Below are positions 1 through 11,044 of a stretch of 64,000 nucleotides of DNA, piece by piece. The notes under the pieces were generated by a model. The model worked only from the letters and a program-made list of their open reading frames with translations, was not told where the DNA came from and ran no database searches. The position numbers and the translations under genes are program-made. Position 1 is the first letter of the stretch. The number at the start of each line of letters is the position of its first letter. Source of the DNA: Merluccius polli. Lineage: Eukaryota; Chordata; Actinopteri; Gadiformes; Merlucciidae. The DNA is taken from NCBI GenBank assembly GCA_030340625.1, contig JAOPHQ010005715.1:62001-126000 (forward strand). The letters run 5' to 3'.

Positions 1-1594
1 CGTTTTGAAACTCCTTTAGCTCAAAGCTCTGAAAACGTGGTTCTGAAAAAAAGGAAAAAAAAACCTTCCTGGGGGCGGGACCATCTTGCTCTAAACCTAT
101 TGGTTGCTCTCTGCTGAGGCACAGTCCAATCACATGCGCCGTTGACCGGGCTGTGCGGGATTGACAGTGCTCTGCCGATGACTAACAAGCGACTTGCGTG
201 GTTGATTTTGTTGTCTATTTTCTGGAACCATGGCTGGTAGACAGGCGAGCAATTTTATTCTGTATTGTTTGCGTTCTAACCACCCGCGAGCCTCCTGCGG
301 CTCGCCAAGCTGTAATTTGCAACACGTTCTCATCGCAACTCGTAATATACCGACGGTTTGTCACGCCCCTAGACGTGATACTGACGCAAAATGTACCCTC
401 CCGCGTCTGTGTGAAACGATCTGTGTGAAACAATCTCATAAACCCGTTCGCGGTGGTAAGAGACGAGCAGAGTCTACAGCGTCCGCTCGCAGAGCAGAGT
501 CTACAGCGTCCGCAGTCTACTGTGAAACAATTCACTCCATAGGGTTATGGTTAGGGTTATGGTTAGCGTAATCTATCACCGTGACCGGGTTGTTATTGGA
601 GTGAATGGACTCTGTAGACTCTGCTGGTCTCTTACCACCGCGAACGGGTTTATGAGAACCCCCAGATCGTTTCACGATCTGGTAGAGTCTTTGCCAGCTT
701 CAAAGCAATGAATAACCTACATCAGCGGGTGCTGTGTATGGATCACAAGTTCCGAGTATGTTTATCTTCTCTTCATATCTAATTTTAACATTTTGTGACA
801 AATGGTCTAAATAGTTGATTTATTTAAGTATCGGAAATCTGCAAGGCTGCAATTCCCCTGGTTGGCCGTTGTTCGTCGCCATTTTGCCAGCGTTTGTTGC
901 CCTCCAGGTATCCATGGTAGTCACGTGACCGCAAAGTATGACTATTATTTATGCCATGCGAGCCACAAATTAGTCTACAGCGTCCATTCACTCCAATAAT
1001 AACCCGGTCACGGTGATAGATTACGCTAACCATAACCCTAACCATAATCCTTTATGGAGTGAATTGTTTCACAGTAGACTGCGGACGCTGTAGACTCTGC
1101 TCTGCGAGCGGACGCTGTAGACTCTGCTCGTCTCTTACCACCGCGAACGGGTTTATGAGATTGTTTCACACAGATCGTTTCACACAGACGCGGGAGGGTA
1201 CATTTTGCGTCAGTATCACGTCTAGGGGCGTGACAAACCGTCGGTATATTACGAGTTGCGATGAGAACGTGTTGCAAATTACAGCTTGGCGAGCCGCAGG
1301 AGGCTCGCGGGTGGTTAGAACGCAAACAATACAGAATAAAATTGCTCGCCTGTCTACCAGCCATGGTTCCAGAAAATAGACAACAAAATCAACCACGCAA
1401 GTCGCTTGTTAGTCATCGGCAGAGCACTGTCAATCCCGCACAGCCCGGTCAACGGCGCATGTGATTGGACTGTGCCTCAGCAGAGAGCAACCAATAGGTT
1501 TAGAGCAAGATGGTCCCGCCCCCAGGAAGGTTTTTTTTTCCTTTTTTTCAGAACCACGTTTTCAGAGCTTTGACGCTAAAGGAGTTTCAAAACG
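1..1594. repeat. Large palindromic (fold-back) repeat, left end at window edge
   Basis: Bases 1 to about 610 are the near-perfect reverse complement of about 985 to 1594, leaving a spacer of roughly 375 bp. The first bases (CGTTTTGAAACTCC) pair with the last (GGAGTTTCAAAACG). The arms carry a motif around TATACCGACGGTTTGTCACG and short telomere-like AACCCTAACCATAA blocks; related motifs recur at 18246-18928. It lies in the NARF intron that runs off the left edge. The true left end cannot be seen and may lie before base 1. No transposase is encoded, and open frames appear as mirrored pairs, as expected of a palindrome. I infer a non-autonomous fold-back transposon. Confidence 0.8.
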
Positions 1595-2441
1595 AACGGC
1601 GTCAGAACAGTGTCAATAATCACGTGACTCGCAAGCTTGCGCCCGTGTGGTCAAATCTCTGAAAAGTCAGTGCTGAAAATTAAGTTCTGAAAAAATACAT
1701 TGCAATGGTGTAAATTTACACCTTTACAAGTTTTTAAAAATAGATATTCAACCTTTCAAAACGTATTTCTCAATGTTTGAACAGCTGTTTGCAGAATCCC
1801 ATTTACAAGGTTTCAAAACCGGGAAACAAAGTAATACACTGTTAGAACAGTGTCAGATTTGAAACTCTGCAAATGCGCTGGTGAACATTTTTAAACTTTG
1901 AAAATGTGTTTGTGAAAACATTTTAGCTTTGAAAATGTGTTGGTGAAAATGATGAAGAAGATAAAATAGAACACAAAATCATGTTTGCAGATGTTTGACT
2001 TTTTTTTTTCAGGCTATAATCTCTTTTTTCAGTGGTGCAAAACCTTTTTTACAAGGTGTTGAGATTTCAAACACAGACTTACAAGCCTTTGAAACCTTTT
2101 TTTTCAGGTTTGAATGATGACACTATTCTGACTCCATATGGTGGAAGATTGATAATCTAATGTCTGATAGCGGACAAGCTCAGATCTGGGTGAACGGGGT
2201 GTTTCTTTTGCTTCATATTTAATTTCACCAATCATTAACAGCGAACACAAACCTGGTCCAGCACTAGTAAACCTTTCCCGGTGGGAAGACAAGCAAAAAC
2301 ATCCTATCTGTACACCACCGTTCTTAGAGAAAGTGTCTGTAAAGGTTTCAAATCAACACCGTGTAGACTGGCCGCTGCAGCCCCCTTCTATAAGCTTCAA
2401 CCACTCGTGGCAAATTAGTTTCTCTTCGGTAGAATAACTCT
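1595..2441. other. AT-rich NARF intron sequence, no gene seen
   Basis: This stretch lies between the palindrome and the minisatellite. It holds short degenerate repeats of a TTTGAAAATGTGTT type and T-runs. Neither strand shows anything like the missing NARF C-terminal exons. Confidence 0.5.
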
Positions 2442-2716
2442 GCGACCTACCTGAGGGTTTAATACAGGTATGTGATCTACCTGAGGATTTTATATGTGAC
2501 CTACCTGAAGGTTTTATATGTGACCTACCTGAGGGTTTTATATGTGACCTACCTGTGGGTTATATATGTGACCTACCTGTGGGTTTTATATGTGACCTAC
2601 CTGAGGGTTTTATATGTGACCTACCTGTGGGTTTTATATGTGACCTACCTGAGGGTTTTATATGTGACCTACCTGAGGGTTTTACATGTGATCTACCTGA
2701 GGATTTTATATGTGAT
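2442..2716 (-). repeat. 24-bp minisatellite derived from a NARF splice donor (distal part)
   Basis: About 11 units of 24 bp run in tandem. On the minus (NARF sense) strand each reads the last 18 bases of NARF exon 9, ending CCCTCAG or a variant, followed by the intronic bases GTAGGT. Units differ by a few substitutions such as CCACAG for CCTCAG. The array continues at 6025-6127, where it joins the exon, and is interrupted by the transposon nest 2717-6024. The period of 8 codons produces a spurious repetitive open frame on the plus strand. Confidence 0.9.
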
Positions 2717-2828
2717 TGTGGAGGGTGTATGTGGAGTGTGTGTGTTGATGGCTGGTTTACAGCCTCACCTGGCCTGAGTCAGACTGATTGGACTCTGGCT
2801 GGGTGGGGCTGCACACCTGTGGTGCATG

Positions 2829-3844
2829 CAGTGGCGGATTAAGGTGGTCATGGGCCCCTAGGCTACTGTTTGTTTGGGCCCTCCACATTATTAATCATGC
2901 TTCATCAGAAAAAAAAACCCGCTTGGAACTTTGGCCGCGCTTACACACGCGCGCACACGTTGACACAGCCACCGGGGACGTGAGCGTCGCGTTACGGCTG
3001 CGTCGCGGTCACCGCTGCTGATCGCTGCCACTCTAGTCAATGAAAGCATTTCCACCGGGCGCGCTGCGTAACGTCTCAGCAGCGGCCCAGGAGCGGCCGT
3101 TCTATTTTTGACGCGAGCCGTTGCTGAACCGCGTCAATTTCAACAGAGCAGATCGACCGGGCAGGAAGTGAAATAGTAAAAGCCATCCATCAATTTTCAA
3201 AATAAAAACACCCTCCCGATCGAACACGGCCACAAATCATTGTCGTTTATAACTGACTTTGTCTATAGGCTACAGCACAACACATTAGGACATAACAACA
3301 ATAAACAACACTAAACACAATTAAACCAGACAAAAAAGTAAACATTTACTATATAGCACAAACATCTAGGAAAAACGACCAAATCAACAGCAAATCAACT
3401 TCTGACAGACAAAGCAACTGCAAGTCAACTTCGGAAAGGCAAAGTAACCTTTTATTTGTTTGTTCTATTTTGACATCCACAAATTATGGCGTGGTCTCCT
3501 GATTCTTGCGTGGTCTTGTAGTTCTCGCGTGATCCCGCGAATCCAGCCGCCTCGCAGCGCTACGCTGCCGTCGCGTCCGGTGGAAATTGACGCAGGGCAG
3601 AGGATGCAGCCGTTCCGCGGCGTTGCCGTAATGCGACGCTCACGTCCCTGGTGGAACGCCATATCTATCCAATCAGCGACTTAATTTTTTGAATGTTTCT
3701 AAGGGCCCCAATAGGAGGCAAGTTTTTTTCCCCAGTGTAGTAAATTAAAAAAAATAAAAAAATAGTCTGGCCAATCCGGGGCCCCTGCACATGTGGGGTC
3801 CCTAGGCTACAGCCTAGGCCAGCCTGTGCATTAATCTGCCCTTG
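2829..3844. mobile_element. Non-autonomous hAT-type element with 8-bp target duplication
   Basis: Ends are CAGTGGCGGATTAA and, in reverse complement, CAAGGGCAGATTAA (12 of 14 identical). The 8-bp direct repeat GGTGCATG flanks it at 2821-2828 and 3845-3852. The related copy at 48439-48754 carries this site once and uninterrupted. Eight-base duplications and CAGNGGCGG-type ends are typical of hAT transposons. No transposase frame is present. The interior is GC-rich near 2930-3130 and 3540-3660. Confidence 0.88.
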
Positions 3845-4483
3845 GGTGCATGAGCAATCATGGCACCCAGGATAAACCTATGGGGTCAGAACAGTCTCAT
3901 TAATAATAAATGCACAGAGAAGGATTCACAAATGTATTTTGTGATTTATATATAAATTACTCTCTTCTCACAAATACATTTCAATGCACACACAAATGGA
4001 TTTCGGCATGTATAAATGTAAAATAAATCCATAAACAAAAATAAGTTTCACAAACACATTTCTGATCCACACACAAATGTATCTTGTTTTAAATAAATGT
4101 AATATAAATCCATAAATATATTAATTACATATTTTCATCAAAAATGTATTTGAATGTTGTTACATTTATATACAAACTGTTAAACTTGAATTTACAAGAC
4201 GCTTTTCATTTGTGAACTTGTTTGCATTTGTGTGTGAACTGGTCTGTATTTATATGTGGATTTTTGAGACTCCCCTGACACGGCTGGATTCACAAATGCA
4301 TTTTTTTCACCAAGGAACTCTGTAGCCAATCAGATGCCGCCTTAGTTTTCAGCCAATCACATGAATGCAATCCCACGAGGGTACCTCAGCATGGCCAGAG
4401 CACAGCATTTTCTCAGCGCATTTTGCGTTACCTTTCGGTTAAAAAAAAAAAAAAAAAAAGAGTTATCGGACTTCACTGGTAAC

Positions 4484-5119
4484 TGTGCGTTCACATCAGA
4501 AGCGAATTGCGCTGCAAAGACGCTTTGTCGCTCATGACGTACAATTCAATTTTGCAGACGCATTTAAAGGAGCCGTATGCTTTTAGTACAGACAGCCATA
4601 TCAAAGAGTGAACTCCCACACACTTTGGCCATATTGCAGAGACGGTTTTGCTTGTTGGATAAACGATAGTCGCACATCCCTCGTAACTACGCCGTGAAGG
4701 TGAACCCTCCCGGACTCCGCTATTAACATGAACCGCTCCGCCGGAGGAGCCGCACATCCACACGCACCGGACACCACAATACAAACACACATGTTTTACA
4801 TTTGATTGAGTTATGTGCAGTTATACGGTTAAATAGGATTATTAAACGTGTTCATGTCTCCTTCCTGGTCCAGAACCGCTTGGTCCATGCCGTTAATAGG
4901 CGGCCCGCTTTGTGCGTGTGCTTGTAAAAATGATATTTAAGCCTGATTATTACGGTATTGTATTGGATCGTACAACACCCGGTGCCCAGCCACAGCCGCG
5001 ATTAACTTTTCAGTCGACATTTTGATGTACAGTAGGAACCAAAAAGGTACAGTAGGAACCAAAGTGCCGGTGTTCCCTGGGATCCACGCAATCGATCGCT
5101 TCTGATGTGAACGCACAGA
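4484..5119. mobile_element. Nested non-autonomous DNA transposon
   Basis: Terminal inverted repeats of at least 23 bp begin CTGTGCGTTCACATCAGAAG at the left and appear in reverse complement at the right end. It sits in the spacer of the fold-back element 3879-5833, so it inserted later. I could not define a target duplication. A direct repeat of about 15 bp (TACAGTAGGAACCAA) lies at 5029-5061. No transposase is present, and I leave the superfamily open. Confidence 0.65.
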
Positions 5120-5217
5120 GTTCAGTTTAACATGGCGTCTGGTAATGGCAATCCCGATTCAAGTGTCACTTAAATCGTGATTGCCATTCCCAGACGCCAT
5201 GCTGAGGCTGAACTCAA
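5119..5217. repeat. Long hairpin beside the nested element
   Basis: An inverted repeat pairs GAGTTCAG...CATGGCGTCTGG with CCAGACGCCATG...CTGAACTC around a short loop near 5160-5172. It is part of the spacer of the fold-back element. Confidence 0.65.
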
Positions 5218-6024
5218 GTGGAAGAAACGTCAAGTCCGGATCTTTCTTTTTTTATTTTACCGAAAAGTAACGCAAAATGCGCAGAGAAAATGCTGTGCTC
5301 TGGCCATGGTGAGGTACCCCTCGTTGGACTGCAGTCATGTGATTGGCTGAAAACGAGGCAGGCATCTGATTGGCTACAGAAAGTTCCTTGTTGAAAAAAA
5401 TGCATTTGTGAATCCAGCCGTGTCAGGGGAGTCTCAAAAATCCACATATAAATACAGACCAGTTCACACACAAATGCAAACAAGTTAACAAATGAAAAGC
5501 GTCTTGTAAATTCAAGTTTAACAGTTTGTATATAAATGTAACAACATTCAAATACATTTTTGATGAAAATTGCTAATATTTTTTTAATTCATATATTTAT
5601 GGATTTATATTACATTTATTTTAAACAAGACACATTTGTGTGTGGATCAGAAATGTGTTTGTGAAACTTATTTTTGTTTATGGATTTATTTTACATTTAT
5701 ACATGCCGAAATCCATTTGTGTGTGCATTGAAATGTATTTGTGAGAAGAGAGTAATTTATATATAAATCACAAAATACATTTGTGAATCCTTCTCTGTGC
5801 ATTCATTATTAATGAGACTGTTCTGACCCCATATAAACCAGCCATCAACACACACACTCGAGGAGGAGCCACAGTCATGACAAGTTGTACCATCAGCTCG
5901 GCGAATACCACCAGCCTTAAACTCTGAATAAACATCTTGCAACTACCATCTACCCGTGTCCTGTGTCGGAGTGCCCAAAGAAAAGCCACTTAGGTGGCAT
6001 GTGGCCAGACGAACCCTGCCACCA

Positions 6025-6127
6025 GTGATCAACCTGAGGATTTTATGTGACCTACCTGAAGGTTTTATATGTGACCTACCTGAGGGTTTTAAATGTGACC
6101 TACCTGAGGGTTTTATATGTGATCTCC
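6025..6127 (-). repeat. 24-bp splice-donor minisatellite, proximal part joined to NARF exon 9
   Basis: About four units continue the 2442-2716 array. The unit nearest the exon is the authentic end of NARF exon 9 with its donor at 6104/6103 (CTCAG then GTAGGT on the minus strand). The next units repeat that end at 24-bp spacing. Reading past the first donor meets an in-frame TAG at once, so use of a downstream copy would truncate the protein. Confidence 0.9.
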
Positions 6128-9100
6128 TGGACATCCAGGCCAAAGAGCTCCTTGGCGGCATGCTTAAACACATGCTCCAGGAAGCCTTCCGAGGTGCGCC
6201 CTTCGTATCTCAAGGGGCCCGTGTCCCCCACCTCCCCCAGCCTGCGAGACACAGGACCAGAAACACCCTTCCATCAAGAGCTGACCTACGACCCCACAGA
6301 CATGTTTACCGTAGGCATGTATGGTGACGCTGACACACTGACGAGTGAGTTTGTGTGGAAGAGAAGGGCAACTCACACGTGGTCTAGTGGAACGGAGTCC
6401 AGCTCCGCCACAGACGCCTTCCTGCACTCCATCATGTGAAAGACCTCCGCTGCAACACACAAAACCCTCCAGTTAAATAACAACCCTCAGAACCCTTCCT
6501 CAAAGGATCAATTAGTAATATGACACAGAAAGGGATTTCTTCCCTTTCTCTTTTTCCAGTGCTCCTGAAATGAACTCCAATAGCTTACTTGTTATTAAAG
6601 TTGTTATTAAATTACTCGTTACACAAAAGGCTTGTGGTCTATCATCTATTGACACAGTTAAATTACACAAAATATCTGGAAAGCAGCGCCATTTTTCTGG
6701 TCTGGTTTGAGAGGTAATATCTGAGAGGAAAAAGGTTGCATGTGAGCACAGTGCATAAGCATGTGCTGTCAGAGTGAAAGCAGGAGTCAGAGTGAAAGAG
6801 AAAGGTATATAAAATAAACAGGGTTTAACCTTGGATAGGGGGGTGGGGGAGTCGAGGTCAGTGTGACATCATCCTCATGATGTGTGAGACCGAGCAGGCG
6901 ACAGGTTTGTGTGTGTTTATTTTGTTTTGTTTTCACATAGGATGCCGAGTCTGTGCAAGGAGCGAGGTTGTGCAATACCAATAAACATGTTGACTATTAT
7001 AATGAAAGTGTCTTGTCTTCTCCCCTCATGACAGTAAGCACTGGTATTAGGGCATCCTCAAAGCTGCCATCAGAAATGATTGCGCCCCACTTTGTTTCGA
7101 TTAAGTCTCAAGGTTCTCGTTTTTTCGGCTGTACAGCAATGGCCAGTACTCGAACAAATGGTGAGTATGTGAGAACCATGAGACTCAATCAAAACACAAT
7201 TTAAATCAAAACAGAGTGGGGCGGGCAAAAATGGATGACTGCAGCTTTAATGAAGTGTGTGTGTATGCTAGGGCTTTGACTTTTTCCCAAAAATCATATT
7301 CGAAGTTCGTTTGTTTATTAATATTAATATTCGAATATATTCGAATATTTATTAATAATATTTTGACAATGAAATGCCTTCAGTAAGACCTATATGGTAT
7401 AAAACTTAAGTTGTATATGTTTTGTCCACCAGGGGGCAGTGTATCAGTCAACGTCAATAGGCAGGCAACGATGTTTTCAGAACCTTTATTCATTAAAGGT
7501 CAGACACAAACTGTGTATGCATTCGGTTTCATCAAAAATAGGGATAAGGCTAAACTGTCAGACTAAACCGAACAGACAAAATAAATAAAGGTAGGCCTAA
7601 AAATAAAAACCCATCCTACCCGCCATTAACAAATTGTTTCGCTCACATTAAGATCTGGCTGGCTGCAGTTTATTTGGCTGCAGACTTTTTTAAGTTATTC
7701 GCCAAAAATACCAGATGATTCACATTTTCTGGCTCTAGGGAAGAGCGTTGCTTTGTGACTATGTTCTGTTGGTGTTGACGCAGCCATTGTTCTGCTATAA
7801 AATACAAAATTGGCGCAAACCAGGGCGCTAACGTCACCTACAGGAGCCCAGATGACCAATGATAGCCTTGCTAATAGGGGTTATGCGCAACGTACTTTCG
7901 CATTCCGCGAAACAGGTCTCATCACATTATTGTATTTATTAATCTGCACTTCCAGACCGTCACCAGGGCTTCAGAGTAATGTGTCCGAGGAGAGTACCCC
8001 TCCCCCGGACGCACTCGCTAGCTTTAACCGCTGTTTTATCCCGCTTCTGGTACTTTACTGGCTTTGACATTTTCTTCTTCTCACTAACATTCAGATGTTA
8101 AAATCAAATAAAACGCCAACAGTAAAAAGAGTTAGCTAGGCCAAGTCAATAGATGTCGCCGTCAGTTGCTACCGGCTTTTCCGACAAGTGGAAGTCAGGA
8201 GACCTGTTTTCCGGTTTGGTCACGTGACGCTCGGCATAAAGCCTATTAGCTCGTGATTCACACAACTTCACCAGGCGTGAAAAAGCGTCGGAATCTGAAT
8301 TGAAAACAACGTTCAAGCAAAGACATTTACAATAAATAATTCCCATAACAAGTTCGAATATTAAAGGCTGCCTAATATTCGTTTGAATATATATATATTT
8401 TTTGATATTCGTATTATATTCGAATAACGAAGTTCGGAGTCAAAGCCCTAGTGTATGCGTGTGTGTGCATGCGTGTGCGTGTGCATGCGTGCGTGCGCAT
8501 GAGAGGCAGACCTGAGGTGAGCACACAGTCCACGTCAGGGCTGTCGAGGAGGCTGCTGTAGAACTCCTCTCGGACAGCCTCCAGCTTCTTGTCGAAGCAG
8601 GGCGCCACCACCATGTGGTACACCTTCTCTGCACTCAGCTTCTGCTTGGACACCATGGCAACAAGATCAAGGTGATCAGGATCTTCCAATGTACTGTGCA
8701 TTTAAAAATAGCTTAGACTTCATATTTAGAAACAGTTATTCCAAGCAGGGTCAAAATTAGCACCTTCCACCAGGGGATAGATTTGAACATTTGGCATGTA
8801 AAAAAATCTAGGGTTACATATTAAAACAAATGCTTGGCCAGTAGAGTTTTCCACTCAAGCAGGCAGACTAAATTCAGTTACGTTTGGACCCTGATTCCAA
8901 GAGTCGTGATTTCTGTTTTAAGGTAGCTGGTTGTGATTATGTGCTTGTCAGTTGGAAATAGAGAGATAACACATATACGTATTTGTTAATAGTTACTAGT
9001 AAAACATATACACAGGTGAAACACTGATAATAACTCACTAATGACCCTTGTATAATTGTGATAACAAGGTTTTTTTTCAAGGTTTAAATATTAAAAAAGA

Positions 9101-9676
9101 CAATGGCAGTGATACAGTATAAAGGCCAGCGGCACAGCGACTGACGGGACACACACAGGCTCTGCCCCCATGCCACCTGAGACTTTTATGCTTGTTTTGG
9201 CTCATTTGCATCTTCGCCAAGAGGTTCTGAAGGGTGCACAACATGACTCTTCTGCACTACTGCCACGTTTACAATGCCATTTGCACAACTCAGATATATA
9301 CTACCTCATTCAATATATTTTGTGCTGCATTTATATGCCATGTAAGTTCCGTCTCGGTGAAGCCGTAGCCTGCTCCTTTCAATTTTCATATGTGCCGCAT
9401 ATTGTGTTAATGACCATGACGTTGAATTGAATTGAATAGGGCAACTGATGATAACCGAGGGCCTGGTTAATCCCATGCGCGTGATGATGACAGTGTGGTG
9501 CGGAGCCCCTACCTGCTGCTGGGTGATGTAATCTTTGACCAGGCAGCCCATGATCTGCTGAGGAGACCTGGCCATGCTGATGTGGGGGGTGACCAGACTG
9601 CCCAGCACACGCTCCGCATACCGGATCCAACCTACACCCAGGCCAGGGCACCCACACCCGCACCCCCGCACCCCCG

Positions 9677-9749
<73 letters not shown>

Positions 9750-11003
9750 TGATTTAGTTACATTGTTGTGAAATTACATTTGCCTCTCTTCTACACCCAG
9801 GAGAATTTGTAATACATTTGTAAACCATAACACAAACTACTAGTGTAACACACACACACGTTGTCCTACTTGTTTCAACATTTCATTTCGGAAATAAAAC
9901 TGTATATATTCTTTGAATATTTACAGAGCCAGAGATGTAATGCAAAATTAACTTGAACGCTATACTAAGATCATGCTGCTGCCCAGTCTTAAACCTTATA
10001 TTTCATATATTTGATGTATGTTATTTGTTTCAGGGTTCTCTTGAAAAAGAGATTTCAATTTCAATTCATCATAAAATAAAGGCTGAAAAAAAAAGTATAC
10101 AGAGGAGTGTATTAGTGGGGGAAGGGGGGGGGTTAGTCCATATCTGGAGGGTGTGGTGTGAACAAAACAGTGTATCTCTAGCCAACAGCTTTCTCTCCCT
10201 CATATCTCCCCTCTCAACTCTAAAGAAAGGAAAGCCTGTATTTAAAAATCAACACGCTTTGCCAACAAATACATTTGATTATGGGGCAGACCATGAAGAA
10301 CACAAAGAGCCACTTTGAGCAGAAAGCTGAGGTGGCAGACGGGGGTTTAAAATGGAACGGACAGTGGGAGTTTTCCCACGTTCAGAGACAACGTGGCCAG
10401 GTCTCTACCCCTCTCAAGCACAGGGTTTACCAGGCGTTTACCAGGCGTTTACCAGGCATTTACCAGGCGTTCAATGTAAGCTCTAGATTGTGTGCCAGTT
10501 ATCCACAATGGAAAGCGAAGATTGTCTCCCAAACAAGAGGGCTGCCCCAAGTTCTTCCTGGTATACCAAGTCCCAACCAGGACTGACAAACTGCATGTGC
10601 GTGGATGTAATATACATTTATACAACCCGACCAAGTAATGATTGATTGAGTGCTGATATAGAGTATAACAACACTGGGACCTGTATACCTGATACATGTA
10701 TCACTCTGCTTTACAGCTGTCCTAATAACCGCTAATTACATTAACAATCGTTATATCTAGCAACAGACTCTTATTTCACTGGTTGCACAAGAAATGGAAA
10801 CATACGGACAAATGTACATGATACATGAAAGTTGCTGGCCTGTGGTAAAGTGTAGACCTACACAAAGTAGCAAGCTGGTGTGCAGGAAAATGTTTGCATG
10901 TTGCTTGGCAACAGTGTAGTCCCAGTCCAGTTGTGGAACTATTTGCGTTGGCGAAGCCAAATAAATGATTCAATAAATTGAAAAATACTGAACATCAGCA
11001 TGG

Positions 11004-11044
<41 letters not shown>

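Larger units (their letters stand above)
3879..5833. mobile_element. Fold-back element with ~600-bp inverted arms
   Basis: The element starts TATGGGGTCAGAACAGTCTC and ends with the exact reverse complement, flanked by TAAACC at 3873-3878 and 5834-5839. The arms (about 3879-4480 and 5220-5833) are near-identical inverted copies and include a CTCATTAATAATNAATGCACAG block. The centre holds a separate nested element (4484-5119) and a hairpin (5119-5217). No protein is encoded. The empty site is visible in the related copy near 48625. Confidence 0.85.
2717..6024 (-). mobile_element. ~320-bp transposon-like element interrupted by two later insertions
   Basis: The outer element begins TGTGGAGGG and ends CCCTGCCACCA, flanked by the 5-bp direct repeat GTGAT at 2712-2716 and 6025-6029. 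After removing the insertions at 2829-3844 and 3879-5833 and their duplications, about 323 bp remain. That remainder matches, in reverse complement, the 316-bp copy at 48439-48754. Both copies sit inside tandem arrays and have 5-bp flanking duplications. It encodes no protein, and its superfamily cannot be named from its short ends. Confidence 0.75.
6450..8511. other. NARF intron between exons 8 and 7
   Basis: Apart from the hAT element at 7269-8450 this intron holds AT-rich unique-looking sequence and short GT-rich blocks. A T-rich tract and a G-run lie near 6835-6850. No further exon is evident. Confidence 0.5.

Noticed and set aside
130..1464. Several open frames of 60-113 codons at the left end
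   Set aside because: They occur as identical mirrored pairs in the two arms of the palindrome and have no recognisable domain.
2472..2842. Open frames of 95-101 codons with an 8-residue repeat
   Set aside because: They are read-through of the 24-bp minisatellite on the strand opposite to NARF; the period of 8 codons is forced by the unit length.
6104..6241. Assignment of this gene to CIAO3 (NARFL) instead of NARF
   Set aside because: Motifs YAERVLG and VVAPC, together with the neighbouring CYBC1, fit NARF better.
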